NCBI RefSeq assembly: GCF_042682525.1
Contig: NZ_JBHUHP010000015.1
Coordinates: 62,001-126,000, forward strand
DNA: 64,000 nucleotides
Source of the DNA: Blastococcus_B deserti
Lineage (GTDB): Bacteria; Actinomycetota; Actinomycetes; Mycobacteriales; Geodermatophilaceae
Reading direction: 5' to 3'
The notes under the pieces are model-generated. The model saw only the letters and a list, made by a program, of their open reading frames with translations. It was not told the origin of the DNA and did no database searches. Position numbers and translations under genes: made by a program. This document shows, one piece after another, positions 8,636 through 16,596 of this stretch; position 1 is the stretch's first letter; every line of letters starts with the position of its first letter.

Positions 8636-9964
8636 TCAGCTCCCGCCCGGTCGTGGCGCGCGTCCCAGGGCGCTGCCGCCACCCTCCGGGCCACGCGACT
8701 CGATGATCGACTCGCAGAGGTCGAGCCCCACTTCTCCGAGCGCCATGACGCGCCGCTGCGCCTCGTCACCCTGGGGCGGTTCCAGGTCCCGGGTGGCGTC
8801 CACGCGGGCCCGCCACGCTGCGTTGAGCGCCTCCCGGATGTGCTCCCGGTGGCTGTGCTCCGGAGGGGTCAGCGGCGCGCCCTGCTTCAGCTGGACCAGC
8901 CATGCGGCGGCCCACGTCCGGGCTCGCGCCGAGTGCTCCGCTTCGTAGAGCGCCAGCTGCGAGCCGACGATGTGCTTGCTGAACGCCTTGCGCACCCGCG
9001 CCGGATTGACGAGCGGTGCGGGCTCTGCGGAGGGCCCGTAGGCGGCATCCACCGATTGCCGCCAGTACGCCTCCAAGCGGTCCACGATTTCGCCGTGCGG
9101 TGGCGGCTTTCCTGGCACCGTCCGGTTCATCTCGCGGAGGACGGCCAGAATCGTCGCCGCGCGCTCCCTGTCGGACACCGTGTGGGCGCCGTCATTGAGT
9201 GGATTCAGTCTGAGCAGGAGGGCCGCGTACGCGTAGGCCGGCCCGGCGAGCAGGGTGGCCAGCGCGTCGGCGAGGGCGATGCGCACCCTGCGCCTCTCCT
9301 GCTCCTTCGCCGCGCGGCGCACCTCCTCGTCCGTGTCCTCGGGTGGGCCGTCCGCCGCCTGGTCGCCGCCCTTCCCTCCGGCGGCCGCCAGGCGCTCCGC
9401 GGTGATCTCGTCGGCGAATTTCCGCAGGCCGGATTCCTCTATGACCACCTGCCCGTACTCGTGGGCGACCAGCGGAAGCGTCCACAACGTCCATTCGGGG
9501 AAATGCATCGTCACCACGCGGCGCAGCGTGGAGCTGAGCTGGGCCTCCAGGCCGAGGATCGAGAAGGAGGGGCGGCGCCGAGTGTCGCTGGCGAGCTCCT
9601 TGATGTACTCGTCGGCGATCCGGCAGATGCGCTCGTCCTGAAATCGGTCACGCAGAGCCAAGCCACCGAGCAGGTCCAGGCATTCGCGGAAGACTTCTTC
9701 GCTGGCCGTCTGCAGGCGCGCGTACTCGGCCCAACCGGAGCGCTCCGAGGTCTTGTTCTCGCGGAGGGCCGCGTCCAGGTTGTCGAGTCGGTCCTTCAGG
9801 TCCGTCGCTTCACTATGGATGTACTCGACCGCGATGTCCCAGAGTTGGTTGTCGACGTTGAACTTCTCCAGCTCCAGTTGCTGCTTCCAGACCGAAGGGT
9901 CCTGAGCCTGGTCCAGGTGCTGTCCCAGGGCCTCGATGCGCAGTTGCAGCATGGTTCGGGGCAT
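8636..9964 (-). CDS. inactive paralogue of the upstream metalloprotease (HEYGQ)
   Basis: 442 residues from ATG at 9964, one base after the stop of the upstream protease gene. It aligns with that neighbour around SFSILG, FPEWTLWTLPLVAHEYGQ and ALADALATLLAGPAYA; the neighbour has SFTVLG, FPRPSVWQLATVAHELGH and ELFADAFATRLLGPAYG. The zinc motif HEXXH is reduced to HEYGQ (168-172), and the third-ligand glutamate is replaced by Ile228. Two of three metal ligands are therefore lost while the surrounding fold is kept. An acidic/basic insert (EDTDEEVRRAAKEQERRR) lies between the motifs. I infer a catalytically dead partner or regulatory subunit. Both copies are helical at the N-terminus. Confidence 0.72.
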   Translation of the reverse strand: MPRTMLQLRIEALGQHLDQAQDPSVWKQQLELEKFNVDNQLWDIAVEYIHSEATDLKDRLDNLDAALRENKTSERSGWAEYARLQTASEEVFRECLDLLGGLALRDRFQDERICRIADEYIKELASDTRRRPSFSILGLEAQLSSTLRRVVTMHFPEWTLWTLPLVAHEYGQVVIEESGLRKFADEITAERLAAAGGKGGDQAADGPPEDTDEEVRRAAKEQERRRVRIALADALATLLAGPAYAYAALLLRLNPLNDGAHTVSDRERAATILAVLREMNRTVPGKPPPHGEIVDRLEAYWRQSVDAAYGPSAEPAPLVNPARVRKAFSKHIVGSQLALYEAEHSARARTWAAAWLVQLKQGAPLTPPEHSHREHIREALNAAWRARVDATRDLEPPQGDEAQRRVMALGEVGLDLCESIIESRGPEGGGSALGRAPRPGGS

Positions 9965-9965
9965 G

Positions 9966-11153
9966 TCAGGACTCCAGGTTCGTGAGCTGTCGGCAGAGCT
10001 CCTCCGCCTTGATCGCCACCTCGTCGACGGCCCTCGCGGAAATGCTGCGCTGCCGGGCCAGCCAGGCCCCGTTGAGAGCATCAGACATCGCGATGCCGTC
10101 GGCCCGCGGGTTCTTGTTGGCCAACAAGTCGGTGGCGATCTTGTCCGCCTTCGTCCACCCCTCGTACGCGCTGACCGGAAGCACCTCGACCAGCAGGTCA
10201 GCGAGGGCGTCGCAGAACGGGGAGTCGCCGACCGGCTCGCGTCCGGCGGCTCCGTCCGCGGCGTCGACCAGCTCGGCCCACAGCCTGGTGATCCGATCCG
10301 ACGCCCACTCCATCTGGTCGTCCCCGGCTCGCTTGAGCATCGACGCGATGACGGCTACACGCTGATCCGGCGCCGGGTGGCTCTCGGTCGGCACCCTGGC
10401 CAGCAGCGGATCGAAGGCGTCGAGGGTGCACATGAACCCGTAGGCGGGCCCCAGGAGACGCGTGGCGAACGCGTCCGCGAACAACTCCTCGAGCCAGGCC
10501 CAGGATTGCGGGGATCCGTCGCCGAGCTCCTCCCCGATATCGGCGAGCGGGTTGCTGGTTCGGAGATCCTGATCGTTCACGAGGGCGGGGCCGGCGAAGT
10601 GCCCCAGTTCATGAGCGACGGTCGCGAGCTGCCAGACCGACGGCCGGGGAAACCGCAGCTGGATGATGCGGCTGGCCCGCGAGTACCGCTCGTCCCGGCC
10701 CAGGACGGTGAACGAGCTCCAGTGGCCCATCGGTGTCCGGGCGACCAGTTCGTCGACGAGCGCGTCCGCGAGGGTGCAGAAGCCGTCGTCGAACTTCGCC
10801 GCCCGGTCCGAGGAGCCGCTCAGCAGGAGCAGACACTCCTCCAGCAGCTCGTCGACCTCCCACCGGAGCGCATGGACCGCTGCCCACACGTCGGCGGCCG
10901 TGGTGTCCGCCCGCTCGGCTTCGGCGAGCGTCTCGTCGGCTCGCCGACCGGCGCGGGCCAGGTGGGTGCCAATCCGGATGCGGATGCGCTCGTACAGGGG
11001 CCTCTGGATACGTTCGAGAAGCCTCCCGGCGGTACTCAGATCGCGGCCGACGTTGCGCGCAGCGCCGATCAGGGCGATGCGTGCCTCGCCAACAGCCTGC
11101 CCGTCCGGCACGACGGCACCCCCTAGGCCATCACCGAGAGTGGCGAGTATCAC
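9966..11153 (-). CDS. HEXXH zinc metalloprotease-like protein
   Basis: The longest form is 395 residues from GTG at 11153; GTG at 11111 has a better G-rich site upstream and would remove 14 residues. HELGH at 181-185 (numbering from 11153) followed by E223-L-F-A-D227 fits the HEXXH...ExxAD arrangement of gluzincin-type peptidases such as ImmA/IrrE and M48. The context ATVAHELGHFAG and ADAFATRLLGPAYG resembles those families, but the spacing of about 40 residues and the rest of the protein do not match one I can name. The N-terminal 140 residues are helical and charged. There is no signal peptide. It is the first gene of an operon with its degenerate paralogue and a TPR scaffold. Confidence 0.72.
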   Translation of the reverse strand: MILATLGDGLGGAVVPDGQAVGEARIALIGAARNVGRDLSTAGRLLERIQRPLYERIRIRIGTHLARAGRRADETLAEAERADTTAADVWAAVHALRWEVDELLEECLLLLSGSSDRAAKFDDGFCTLADALVDELVARTPMGHWSSFTVLGRDERYSRASRIIQLRFPRPSVWQLATVAHELGHFAGPALVNDQDLRTSNPLADIGEELGDGSPQSWAWLEELFADAFATRLLGPAYGFMCTLDAFDPLLARVPTESHPAPDQRVAVIASMLKRAGDDQMEWASDRITRLWAELVDAADGAAGREPVGDSPFCDALADLLVEVLPVSAYEGWTKADKIATDLLANKNPRADGIAMSDALNGAWLARQRSISARAVDEVAIKAEELCRQLTNLES

Positions 11154-11454
11154 AGAGCAGCGGGGGGTGGTCGATGCCCCTACGACAGGTCGCCCGATTC
11201 CGTTCGGGCTCGTTCCTGATTCCGCGTGTCGATGACGGTGCGTACAGCCGCGGTCGGGCGAGGTGAGACATGCCCTCGGGTGACTCGGGCGCAGTGACTC
11301 GGCTGATCGGCGTCGTCGCAGAGGGTGATTCCTCGCGGCCGGACACCCGGGCTGGTGGGCCGGCAGACCGGCCCGTCGCGGTGTCGTGCCAGTGGCACTC
11401 CAGCGAGGGCTCCGTGACGGAGTGCTGCACGCGCGGAACCGCCCTGCGGCGTGC
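11154..11454. other. 301-base gap upstream of the protease operon
   Basis: I see no convincing gene here. The segment must hold the promoter of the minus-strand protease operon that starts at 11153. A short direct repeat TGACTCGG occurs at 11281-11288 and 11295-11302 (14-base period) and is the only pattern that stands out. Open frames across it have atypical Arg/Ser/Pro-rich composition. Confidence 0.3.
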
Positions 11455-11973
11455 TCAGGGGCGGTCGAAGGCGTCCATCGTGGTCTTGACGACGACGCCG
11501 TACGCCAGGTGCGGAACCAGGTCGCTGACCCAATCGGTGACCGACCAGGTGCGCGGATCGGTGATCCCCAGCGCTGTCATCGGCCCGTTGGCCGCGACCA
11601 GCACGCCGAGCGTCGTCAGGGTGATGCCGACGGGCGTGGTCGAGCGGAAGCCGGAAGCCCGGGCGAGCCCGCCCAGCACGCCGACGCCCATCCCGGCCAC
11701 GAGGCCCATGAGGGGTCCGAGACCCTGCACCCGGTTCTGTCGCGTCTCGCCCTCGCCCGGGATGGACAGGTGGACGGTTTCGGCGAGCTTCTCGACCGTG
11801 TCCTCCGGTGTGGAGCTCGTGCCGCGGCCGCGGACGGCCATGTCGAGATAGGTGACGGCGTTCAGCGCCGTGCTGCCGGCCGCCCCCGCCGCTGCCCCTC
11901 GCAGCAGCCAGCCGGTCCTGCTGATCCCGCGCCTGCCCTTGCCGAACGTGCCGATAGGGGTCTTCATCGCCAT
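11455..11973 (-). CDS. hypothetical membrane protein, 172 aa
   Basis: ATG at 11973 (or 11967, giving MKTPIG) opens a protein with a basic N-terminus and four hydrophobic segments: LLRGAAAGAAGSTALNAVTYL, PLMGLVAGMGVGVLGGLA, VGITLTTLGVLVAANGPMTAL and LVPHLAYGVVVKTTM. Two hydrophilic stretches intervene, including SSTPEDTVEKLAE. The pattern looks like a small inner-membrane protein of the kind often annotated only as hypothetical in actinobacteria. No motif suggests a function. It is separated from the protease operon by about 300 bases and ends 135 bases before the Lrp gene on the same strand. Confidence 0.7.
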   Translation of the reverse strand: MAMKTPIGTFGKGRRGISRTGWLLRGAAAGAAGSTALNAVTYLDMAVRGRGTSSTPEDTVEKLAETVHLSIPGEGETRQNRVQGLGPLMGLVAGMGVGVLGGLARASGFRSTTPVGITLTTLGVLVAANGPMTALGITDPRTWSVTDWVSDLVPHLAYGVVVKTTMDAFDRP

Positions 11974-12109
11974 GGCCGCGACCTACCCGGGGACCACCCC
12001 GGCACACCCCGCCGCCGATGAGGGGCTCCCACTGGGTCTCATGGGGCTCCGGATCGCTCCGTCCACCGTCAGCTAGCGGGTCGCCAGTCGCGCAGCCGTA
12101 CGGTGATGG

Positions 12110-12589
12110 TCAGGTGTGCGCCTCACCGGCGGCGCGTTCGAGCAGCGGGCCGACGCGGTGGTCGACGAAGCGGCGCAGCGCCAGGGCGGTGTCGGTGCGC
12201 TGGACGCCGGGGATGGCCAGGACGTGCTCGGTGATCCGCCACAGGTCGTCGGCGTCCTTGGCGACCACCTCCACGAGCAGGTCGGCCACGCCCGACAGCC
12301 CGGTGACCTCGACGACCTCGGGGATCTGCGCGAGCGCCCCGCTGACGTCGGCGAGGCTGCGCTGCACGACCTGCACCGTCACGTACGCGGTCAGCCGGTA
12401 GCCGAGGGCCTCCGGCCGCACGCGCCGGTCCAGCGGGGCGAGGACGCCGTTGGTCTCCAGCCGGGCCAGCCGGGCCTGCACCGTGTTGCGGGCGAGTCCC
12501 AGACGCTGCGACAGCGCCATCACGCTCGCGCGGGGATCCTCACCGAGAGCGAGCAGGAGCCGCGCGTCGGTGGCGTCGACCTCGGGCAC
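12110..12589 (-). CDS. Lrp/AsnC-family regulator, probable BkdR
   Basis: 159 residues from GTG at 12589. Residues 3-60 form the AsnC-type winged helix: VDATDARLLLALGEDPRAS, then ALSQRLGLARNTVQARLARLE. Residues 70-150 form the RAM effector domain, with VTGLSGVADLLVEVVAKD and TALALRRFVDH. The gene is divergent from the branched-chain 2-oxoacid dehydrogenase operon. In other actinobacteria and pseudomonads an Lrp protein in this position (BkdR) controls that operon in response to branched-chain amino acids. A perfect 9-bp inverted repeat in the shared intergenic region is its likely operator. Confidence 0.85.
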   Translation of the reverse strand: MPEVDATDARLLLALGEDPRASVMALSQRLGLARNTVQARLARLETNGVLAPLDRRVRPEALGYRLTAYVTVQVVQRSLADVSGALAQIPEVVEVTGLSGVADLLVEVVAKDADDLWRITEHVLAIPGVQRTDTALALRRFVDHRVGPLLERAAGEAHT

Positions 12590-12631
12590 GGTGCTCAGTC
12601 TGACAGGTGAGCGCGGTCCCGTACTGATCTG

Positions 12632-12664
12632 TCTGCGCAACCGTTCGGGTGGATCTTGCGCAGA
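12632..12664. promoter_or_regulatory. inverted repeat, candidate Lrp/BkdR operator
   Basis: TCTGCGCAA (12632-12640) and TTGCGCAGA (12656-12664) form a perfect inverted repeat with a 15-base spacer, placing the half-sites about two helical turns apart. It lies between the divergent regulator and E1-alpha genes, a typical site for Lrp-type autoregulation and activation. Confidence 0.55.
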
Positions 12665-12805
12665 TCGACCCCGAGGTGGTGTTGTCCTCCCCCGGGGTCC
12701 TCGTGCCACCATGTGTGAGTGGCGCCACACCCCGGCGCCCGTGACACGTCCACGACCGCAGCCCCGGCGACCCCGGCAGCAGCGGCAGACGGCGAGGAGT
12801 ACCCC

Positions 12806-13957
12806 GTGACCGCTGTGCGAGACGACATCGGACAGGCCACCGAGGTGGTCGATCCCGTACCCGGGGCGTCCTCCCCGCACCTGCCGCAGCAGCCCGATCT
12901 CGTCCAGCTGCTCACGCCGGAGGGCGAGCGGGTCCAGCACGACGAGTACGAGCTCGACATCTCCGACGACGAGCTGCGTGCCCTCTACCGCGATCTCGTG
13001 CTGGTCCGCCGCTGGGACGTCGAGGCCACCGCCCTGCAGCGCCAGGGCGAGCTGGGCATCTGGGCGTCCCTCCTCGGTCAGGAGGCCGCGCAGGTGGGCG
13101 CCGGGCGGGCGCTGCAGGACGGCGACATGGCCTTCCCCACCTACCGGGAGCACGGGGTCGCCTGGGCTCGTGGCGTCGACCCGCTGCACGTCATCAGCCT
13201 GTTCCGCGGCGTGGACAACGGCGGCTGGGACCCGGCCGCGCACGGCTTCAACCTGTACACGATCGTCATCGGCGCCCAGTGCCTGCACGCGACCGGCTAC
13301 GCCATGGGCGTGCAGCGGGACGGTGTCGAGACGGCGGTCCTGGCCTTCCTCGGCGACGGCGCCACCAGCCAGGGCGAGGTCAACGAGTCGATGATCTTCG
13401 CCGCGAGCTTCTCCGCTCCCGTCGTCTTCTTCTGCCAGAACAACCAGTACGCGATCAGCGTGCCGCTCGAGCGCCAGACGCGGATCCCGCTCTACCAGCG
13501 CGCCGCCGGCTTCGGCTTCCCCGGCGTCCGCGTCGACGGCAACGACGTCCTCGCCGTCCTCGCCGTCACCCGGGCCGCGCTCGCCGCCGCGCGGGAGGGC
13601 CAGGGGCCCACGTTCATCGAGGCGTTCACCTACCGGATGGGCGCCCACACCACCTCCGACGACCCCACCCGGTACCGGCTGGCCAGCGAGCTGGAGGAGT
13701 GGAAGCTGCGCGACCCGATCGCCCGCCTCAAGGCCTACCTCTCCCGGAGCGGCATCGCCGATCCCGCGTTCTTCGACGGGGTCGAGCGCGAGGCCGACGA
13801 GCTCGCCGCCCGCATCCGCCAGGGCACCGTGGAGATGCCCGACCCGGAGCCCACCGCCATGTTCGACGCCGTGTACGCCGAGCAGACCCCCCAACTGGCC
13901 GCGCAGCGCGCCGAGTTCGAGGCCTACCACGCGTCGTTCGAGGGGGGCGAGCACTGA
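12806..13957 (+). CDS. bkdA: branched-chain 2-oxoacid dehydrogenase E1 component, alpha subunit
   Basis: 383 residues from GTG at 12806, with GAGGAG 7 bases upstream. The thiamine diphosphate motif is GDG at 183-185 (FLGDGATSQGEVNES), closing with NN at 212-213 (FCQNNQYAIS). Substrate-channel segments FPTYREHGVAW and YRMGAHTTSDDPTRYR are characteristic of E1-alpha proteins of the branched-chain and pyruvate type. The enzyme decarboxylates 2-oxoacids from valine, leucine and isoleucine. The stop overlaps the start of the beta gene by one base (TGATG). Pyruvate as substrate cannot be excluded, but the Lrp neighbour and the separate alpha/beta subunits favour branched-chain substrates. Confidence 0.88.
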   Translation: MTAVRDDIGQATEVVDPVPGASSPHLPQQPDLVQLLTPEGERVQHDEYELDISDDELRALYRDLVLVRRWDVEATALQRQGELGIWASLLGQEAAQVGAGRALQDGDMAFPTYREHGVAWARGVDPLHVISLFRGVDNGGWDPAAHGFNLYTIVIGAQCLHATGYAMGVQRDGVETAVLAFLGDGATSQGEVNESMIFAASFSAPVVFFCQNNQYAISVPLERQTRIPLYQRAAGFGFPGVRVDGNDVLAVLAVTRAALAAAREGQGPTFIEAFTYRMGAHTTSDDPTRYRLASELEEWKLRDPIARLKAYLSRSGIADPAFFDGVEREADELAARIRQGTVEMPDPEPTAMFDAVYAEQTPQLAAQRAEFEAYHASFEGGEH

Positions 13958-14937
13958 TGAGCACGCAGACCCTCACCATCGGCAAGGCGCTCAACCTCGG
14001 CCTCCGGAGGGCGATGGAGGACGACGCGAAGGTCGTGCTCATGGGGGAGGACATCGGCCGGCTCGGCGGGGTCTTCCGGATCACCGACGGCCTGCAGAAG
14101 GACTTCGGCGAGGACCGCGTCGTCGACACCCCGCTCGCCGAGGCCGGCATCCTGGGCACCGCCGTCGGGCTGGCCATGCGCGGCTACCGCCCGGTCTGCG
14201 AGATCCAGTTCGACGGGTTCGTCTTCCCCGCGTTCAACCAGATCGTCACCCAGGTCGCCAAGATCCACGCCCGCTCGAAGGGCAAGGTGGCGATGCCCGT
14301 CGTCATCCGGATCCCCATGGGCGGCGGCATCGGGGCGGTGGAGCACCACAGCGAGAGCCCGGAGGCCTACTTCGCGCACACGGCCGGCCTCAAGGTCGTC
14401 GCCGTCAGCAATCCGGTCGACGCCTACTGGGGCATCCAGCAGGCCATCGCCCACCCCGACCCGATCGTCTTCCTGGAGCCGAAGCGGCGGTACTGGGAGA
14501 AGGCGGAGGTCGACACCGACGCGACGCCCGGGCCGCTGTTCCGCTCCCGGGTCGTCCGCGGCGGGGACGACGTCACCGTCCTCGCCTACGGGCCGATGGT
14601 GAAGACCGCCCTGCAGGCGGCCGAGGCCGCGGCGGAGGAGGGTCGCTCGCTGGAGGTGATCGACCTGCGCACGGTGTCCCCGCTGGATCTCGAGCCGGTG
14701 TACGACTCCGTCCGCCGGACCGGGCGCTGCGTCGTCGTCCACGAGGCCCCGGTCACGCTGGGCCTCGGCGCCGAGATCGCCGCGCGCGTGACCGAGACCT
14801 GCTTCCACTCCCTCGAGGCGCCGGTACTGCGCGTCGGCGGCTACGACACCCCGTACCCGCCGTCGAAGCTGGAGGAGGAGTACCTGCCCGACCTGGACCG
14901 GGTGCTCGACGCCGTCGACCGCGCGATGGAGTTCTGA
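13957..14937 (+). CDS. bkdB: branched-chain 2-oxoacid dehydrogenase E1 component, beta subunit
   Basis: 326 residues from ATG at 13957, coupled to the alpha gene by a TGATG overlap. Motifs include VLMGEDIGRLGGVFRITDGL near the start, FDGFVFPAFNQIV, the HHSESPEAYFAHTAGLKVV block that lines the active site, and the C-terminal VTLGLGAEIAARV domain. The subunit completes the alpha2beta2 E1 decarboxylase and contributes to thiamine diphosphate binding. The E2 gene follows after three bases. Confidence 0.9.
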   Translation: MSTQTLTIGKALNLGLRRAMEDDAKVVLMGEDIGRLGGVFRITDGLQKDFGEDRVVDTPLAEAGILGTAVGLAMRGYRPVCEIQFDGFVFPAFNQIVTQVAKIHARSKGKVAMPVVIRIPMGGGIGAVEHHSESPEAYFAHTAGLKVVAVSNPVDAYWGIQQAIAHPDPIVFLEPKRRYWEKAEVDTDATPGPLFRSRVVRGGDDVTVLAYGPMVKTALQAAEAAAEEGRSLEVIDLRTVSPLDLEPVYDSVRRTGRCVVVHEAPVTLGLGAEIAARVTETCFHSLEAPVLRVGGYDTPYPPSKLEEEYLPDLDRVLDAVDRAMEF

Positions 14938-14940
14938 GCG

Positions 14941-16458
14941 ATGACGCAGACGACGTCGACCCTCCGCCAGTTCCGCCTCCCCGACGTCGGTGAGGGGCTG
15001 ACCGAGGGCGAGATCCTGCAGTGGCTGGTCGCCGTGGGCGACACGGTCACCGTCAACCAGCCCCTCTGCGAGGTCGAGACGGCGAAGGCCGCCGTCGAGC
15101 TGCCCTCGCCCTGGGCCGGCACGGTGACCGAGCTGCTGTTCGAGGCCGGCTCGATGGTCGACGTCGGGACGCCGATCATCACCATCGACACCGGCGGGGG
15201 CAGCGGGGGCACCGCCGCCGCCCCGGAGCCCGCGGCCGACGCCGAGCCGGCGGCCGGGCTGATCGGCGGGCCCGCTCCCGGCGGGCGCACCTCGGTGCTG
15301 GTCGGCTACGGTCCGCGCAGCACCGAGGCCCGTCGCCGCCCGCGACGGAGCGGGCACGCCGTCGCCGCGCGCGCGACGGCCCCGGCGCAGGTGCCACCGG
15401 AGGACGACCACGGCTCCGGCGGCAGCGGTCGCCCGCCGCTGCTGGCCACCGCGCCGGACGCGGGGTCCAAGCCGGTCCGGCACGGCGGGCTGGAGGTGGG
15501 GCGGCAGGCCGAGGCGCACGCCCTCCGCGAGGACGCGGTGACCGCGTCCGGCGCCGAACCCGGCCGTGGTCGGCTGCGCCCGCTGGCGAAGCCGCCGGTG
15601 CGCAAGTACGCCAAGGACCTCGGCATCGACCTGGCCACGGTCTCCGGCAGCGGCCCGGGCGGTGTCATCACCCGGGCCGACGTCGACGCCGCCGCCGGCC
15701 GGGCGGACACCGCCACGGTCGTCGAGGGCACCGTCGGCACCGAGGGTCCCGGTGCGGCCGGACGGGAGCAGCGGATCCCGATCAAGGGCGTCCGCAAGCA
15801 CACGGCGGCGGCCATGGTCGCCAGCGCGTTCACCGCGCCGCACGTGACGGAGTTCCTCACCGTCGACGTCACGCGCACCATGAAGCTGCGCCGCCGGCTG
15901 GCCGGGCGACCGGAACTGGCCGGTGTCCGGGTCAGCCCGCTGCTCCTGGTCGCGAAGGCGCTGCTCCTGGCCGTGCGCCGGCATCCGATGGTGAACAGCT
16001 CGTGGGACGAGGCGGCGCAGGAGATCGTCGTCAAGGACTACGTGAACCTCGGCATCGCGGCCGCGACGCCGCGCGGGCTCGTCGTCCCGAACATCAAGGA
16101 CGCCGGCCGGCTCTCGCTGCCGGAGCTCGCGGCGGCGCTAACCGAGCTGACGGCCACCGCCCGCGAGGGGAGGACGGCACCGGCGGACATGACCGGCGGA
16201 ACGATCACCATCACCAACGTCGGCGTCTTCGGCGTGGACACCGGGACCCCGATCCTCAACCCGGGGGAGTCGGCGATCCTCGCCTTCGGTGCCGTCCGCC
16301 AGATGCCGTGGGTGCACAAGCGCAGGGTCGTGCCCCGGCAGGTGACCCAGTTGGCGCTCTCGTTCGACCACCGGATCATCGACGGCGAGCTGGGCTCGCG
16401 TTTCCTGGCCGACATCGGTGCGCTGCTGGAGGATCCGGGCGCGGCACTGGCGTTCTGA
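14941..16458 (+). CDS. bkdC: dihydrolipoyl acyltransferase (E2) of the 2-oxoacid dehydrogenase complex
   Basis: 505 residues. The N-terminal lipoyl domain (10-85) carries the lipoylation lysine at residue 49 (EVETAKAAVELPSPWAG). A long Pro/Gly/Arg-rich linker follows. A peripheral subunit-binding domain lies at about 212-245 (PPVRKYAKDLGIDLATVSG, then GGVITRADVD). The catalytic CoA-acyltransferase domain ends with the active-site motif DHRIIDG (His about 477). It moves acyl groups from E1 to CoA and forms the complex core. No E3 (lipoamide dehydrogenase) gene is adjacent, so the complex must borrow E3 from elsewhere in the genome. Confidence 0.92.
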   Translation: MTQTTSTLRQFRLPDVGEGLTEGEILQWLVAVGDTVTVNQPLCEVETAKAAVELPSPWAGTVTELLFEAGSMVDVGTPIITIDTGGGSGGTAAAPEPAADAEPAAGLIGGPAPGGRTSVLVGYGPRSTEARRRPRRSGHAVAARATAPAQVPPEDDHGSGGSGRPPLLATAPDAGSKPVRHGGLEVGRQAEAHALREDAVTASGAEPGRGRLRPLAKPPVRKYAKDLGIDLATVSGSGPGGVITRADVDAAAGRADTATVVEGTVGTEGPGAAGREQRIPIKGVRKHTAAAMVASAFTAPHVTEFLTVDVTRTMKLRRRLAGRPELAGVRVSPLLLVAKALLLAVRRHPMVNSSWDEAAQEIVVKDYVNLGIAAATPRGLVVPNIKDAGRLSLPELAAALTELTATAREGRTAPADMTGGTITITNVGVFGVDTGTPILNPGESAILAFGAVRQMPWVHKRRVVPRQVTQLALSFDHRIIDGELGSRFLADIGALLEDPGAALAF

Positions 16459-16596
16459 CCGTGCCGTTCGGGTGCAGGATGCGCTCATGGAGCGGTGTCG
16501 GGCTCGGTCGTGCTCACGGTGGCCACGGGGATCGTCGCGTCGACCGGACCGGGCACCGGGGGCCGCGCCGTGCGGCGGGGTGGCCCGGTGGGCGCC

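Noticed and set aside
11131..11430. Minus-strand 99-codon frame between the protease operon and the membrane protein gene
   Set aside because: It has Arg/Ser/Pro/His-rich composition, overlaps the protease start, has no ribosome binding site and no recognisable motif.
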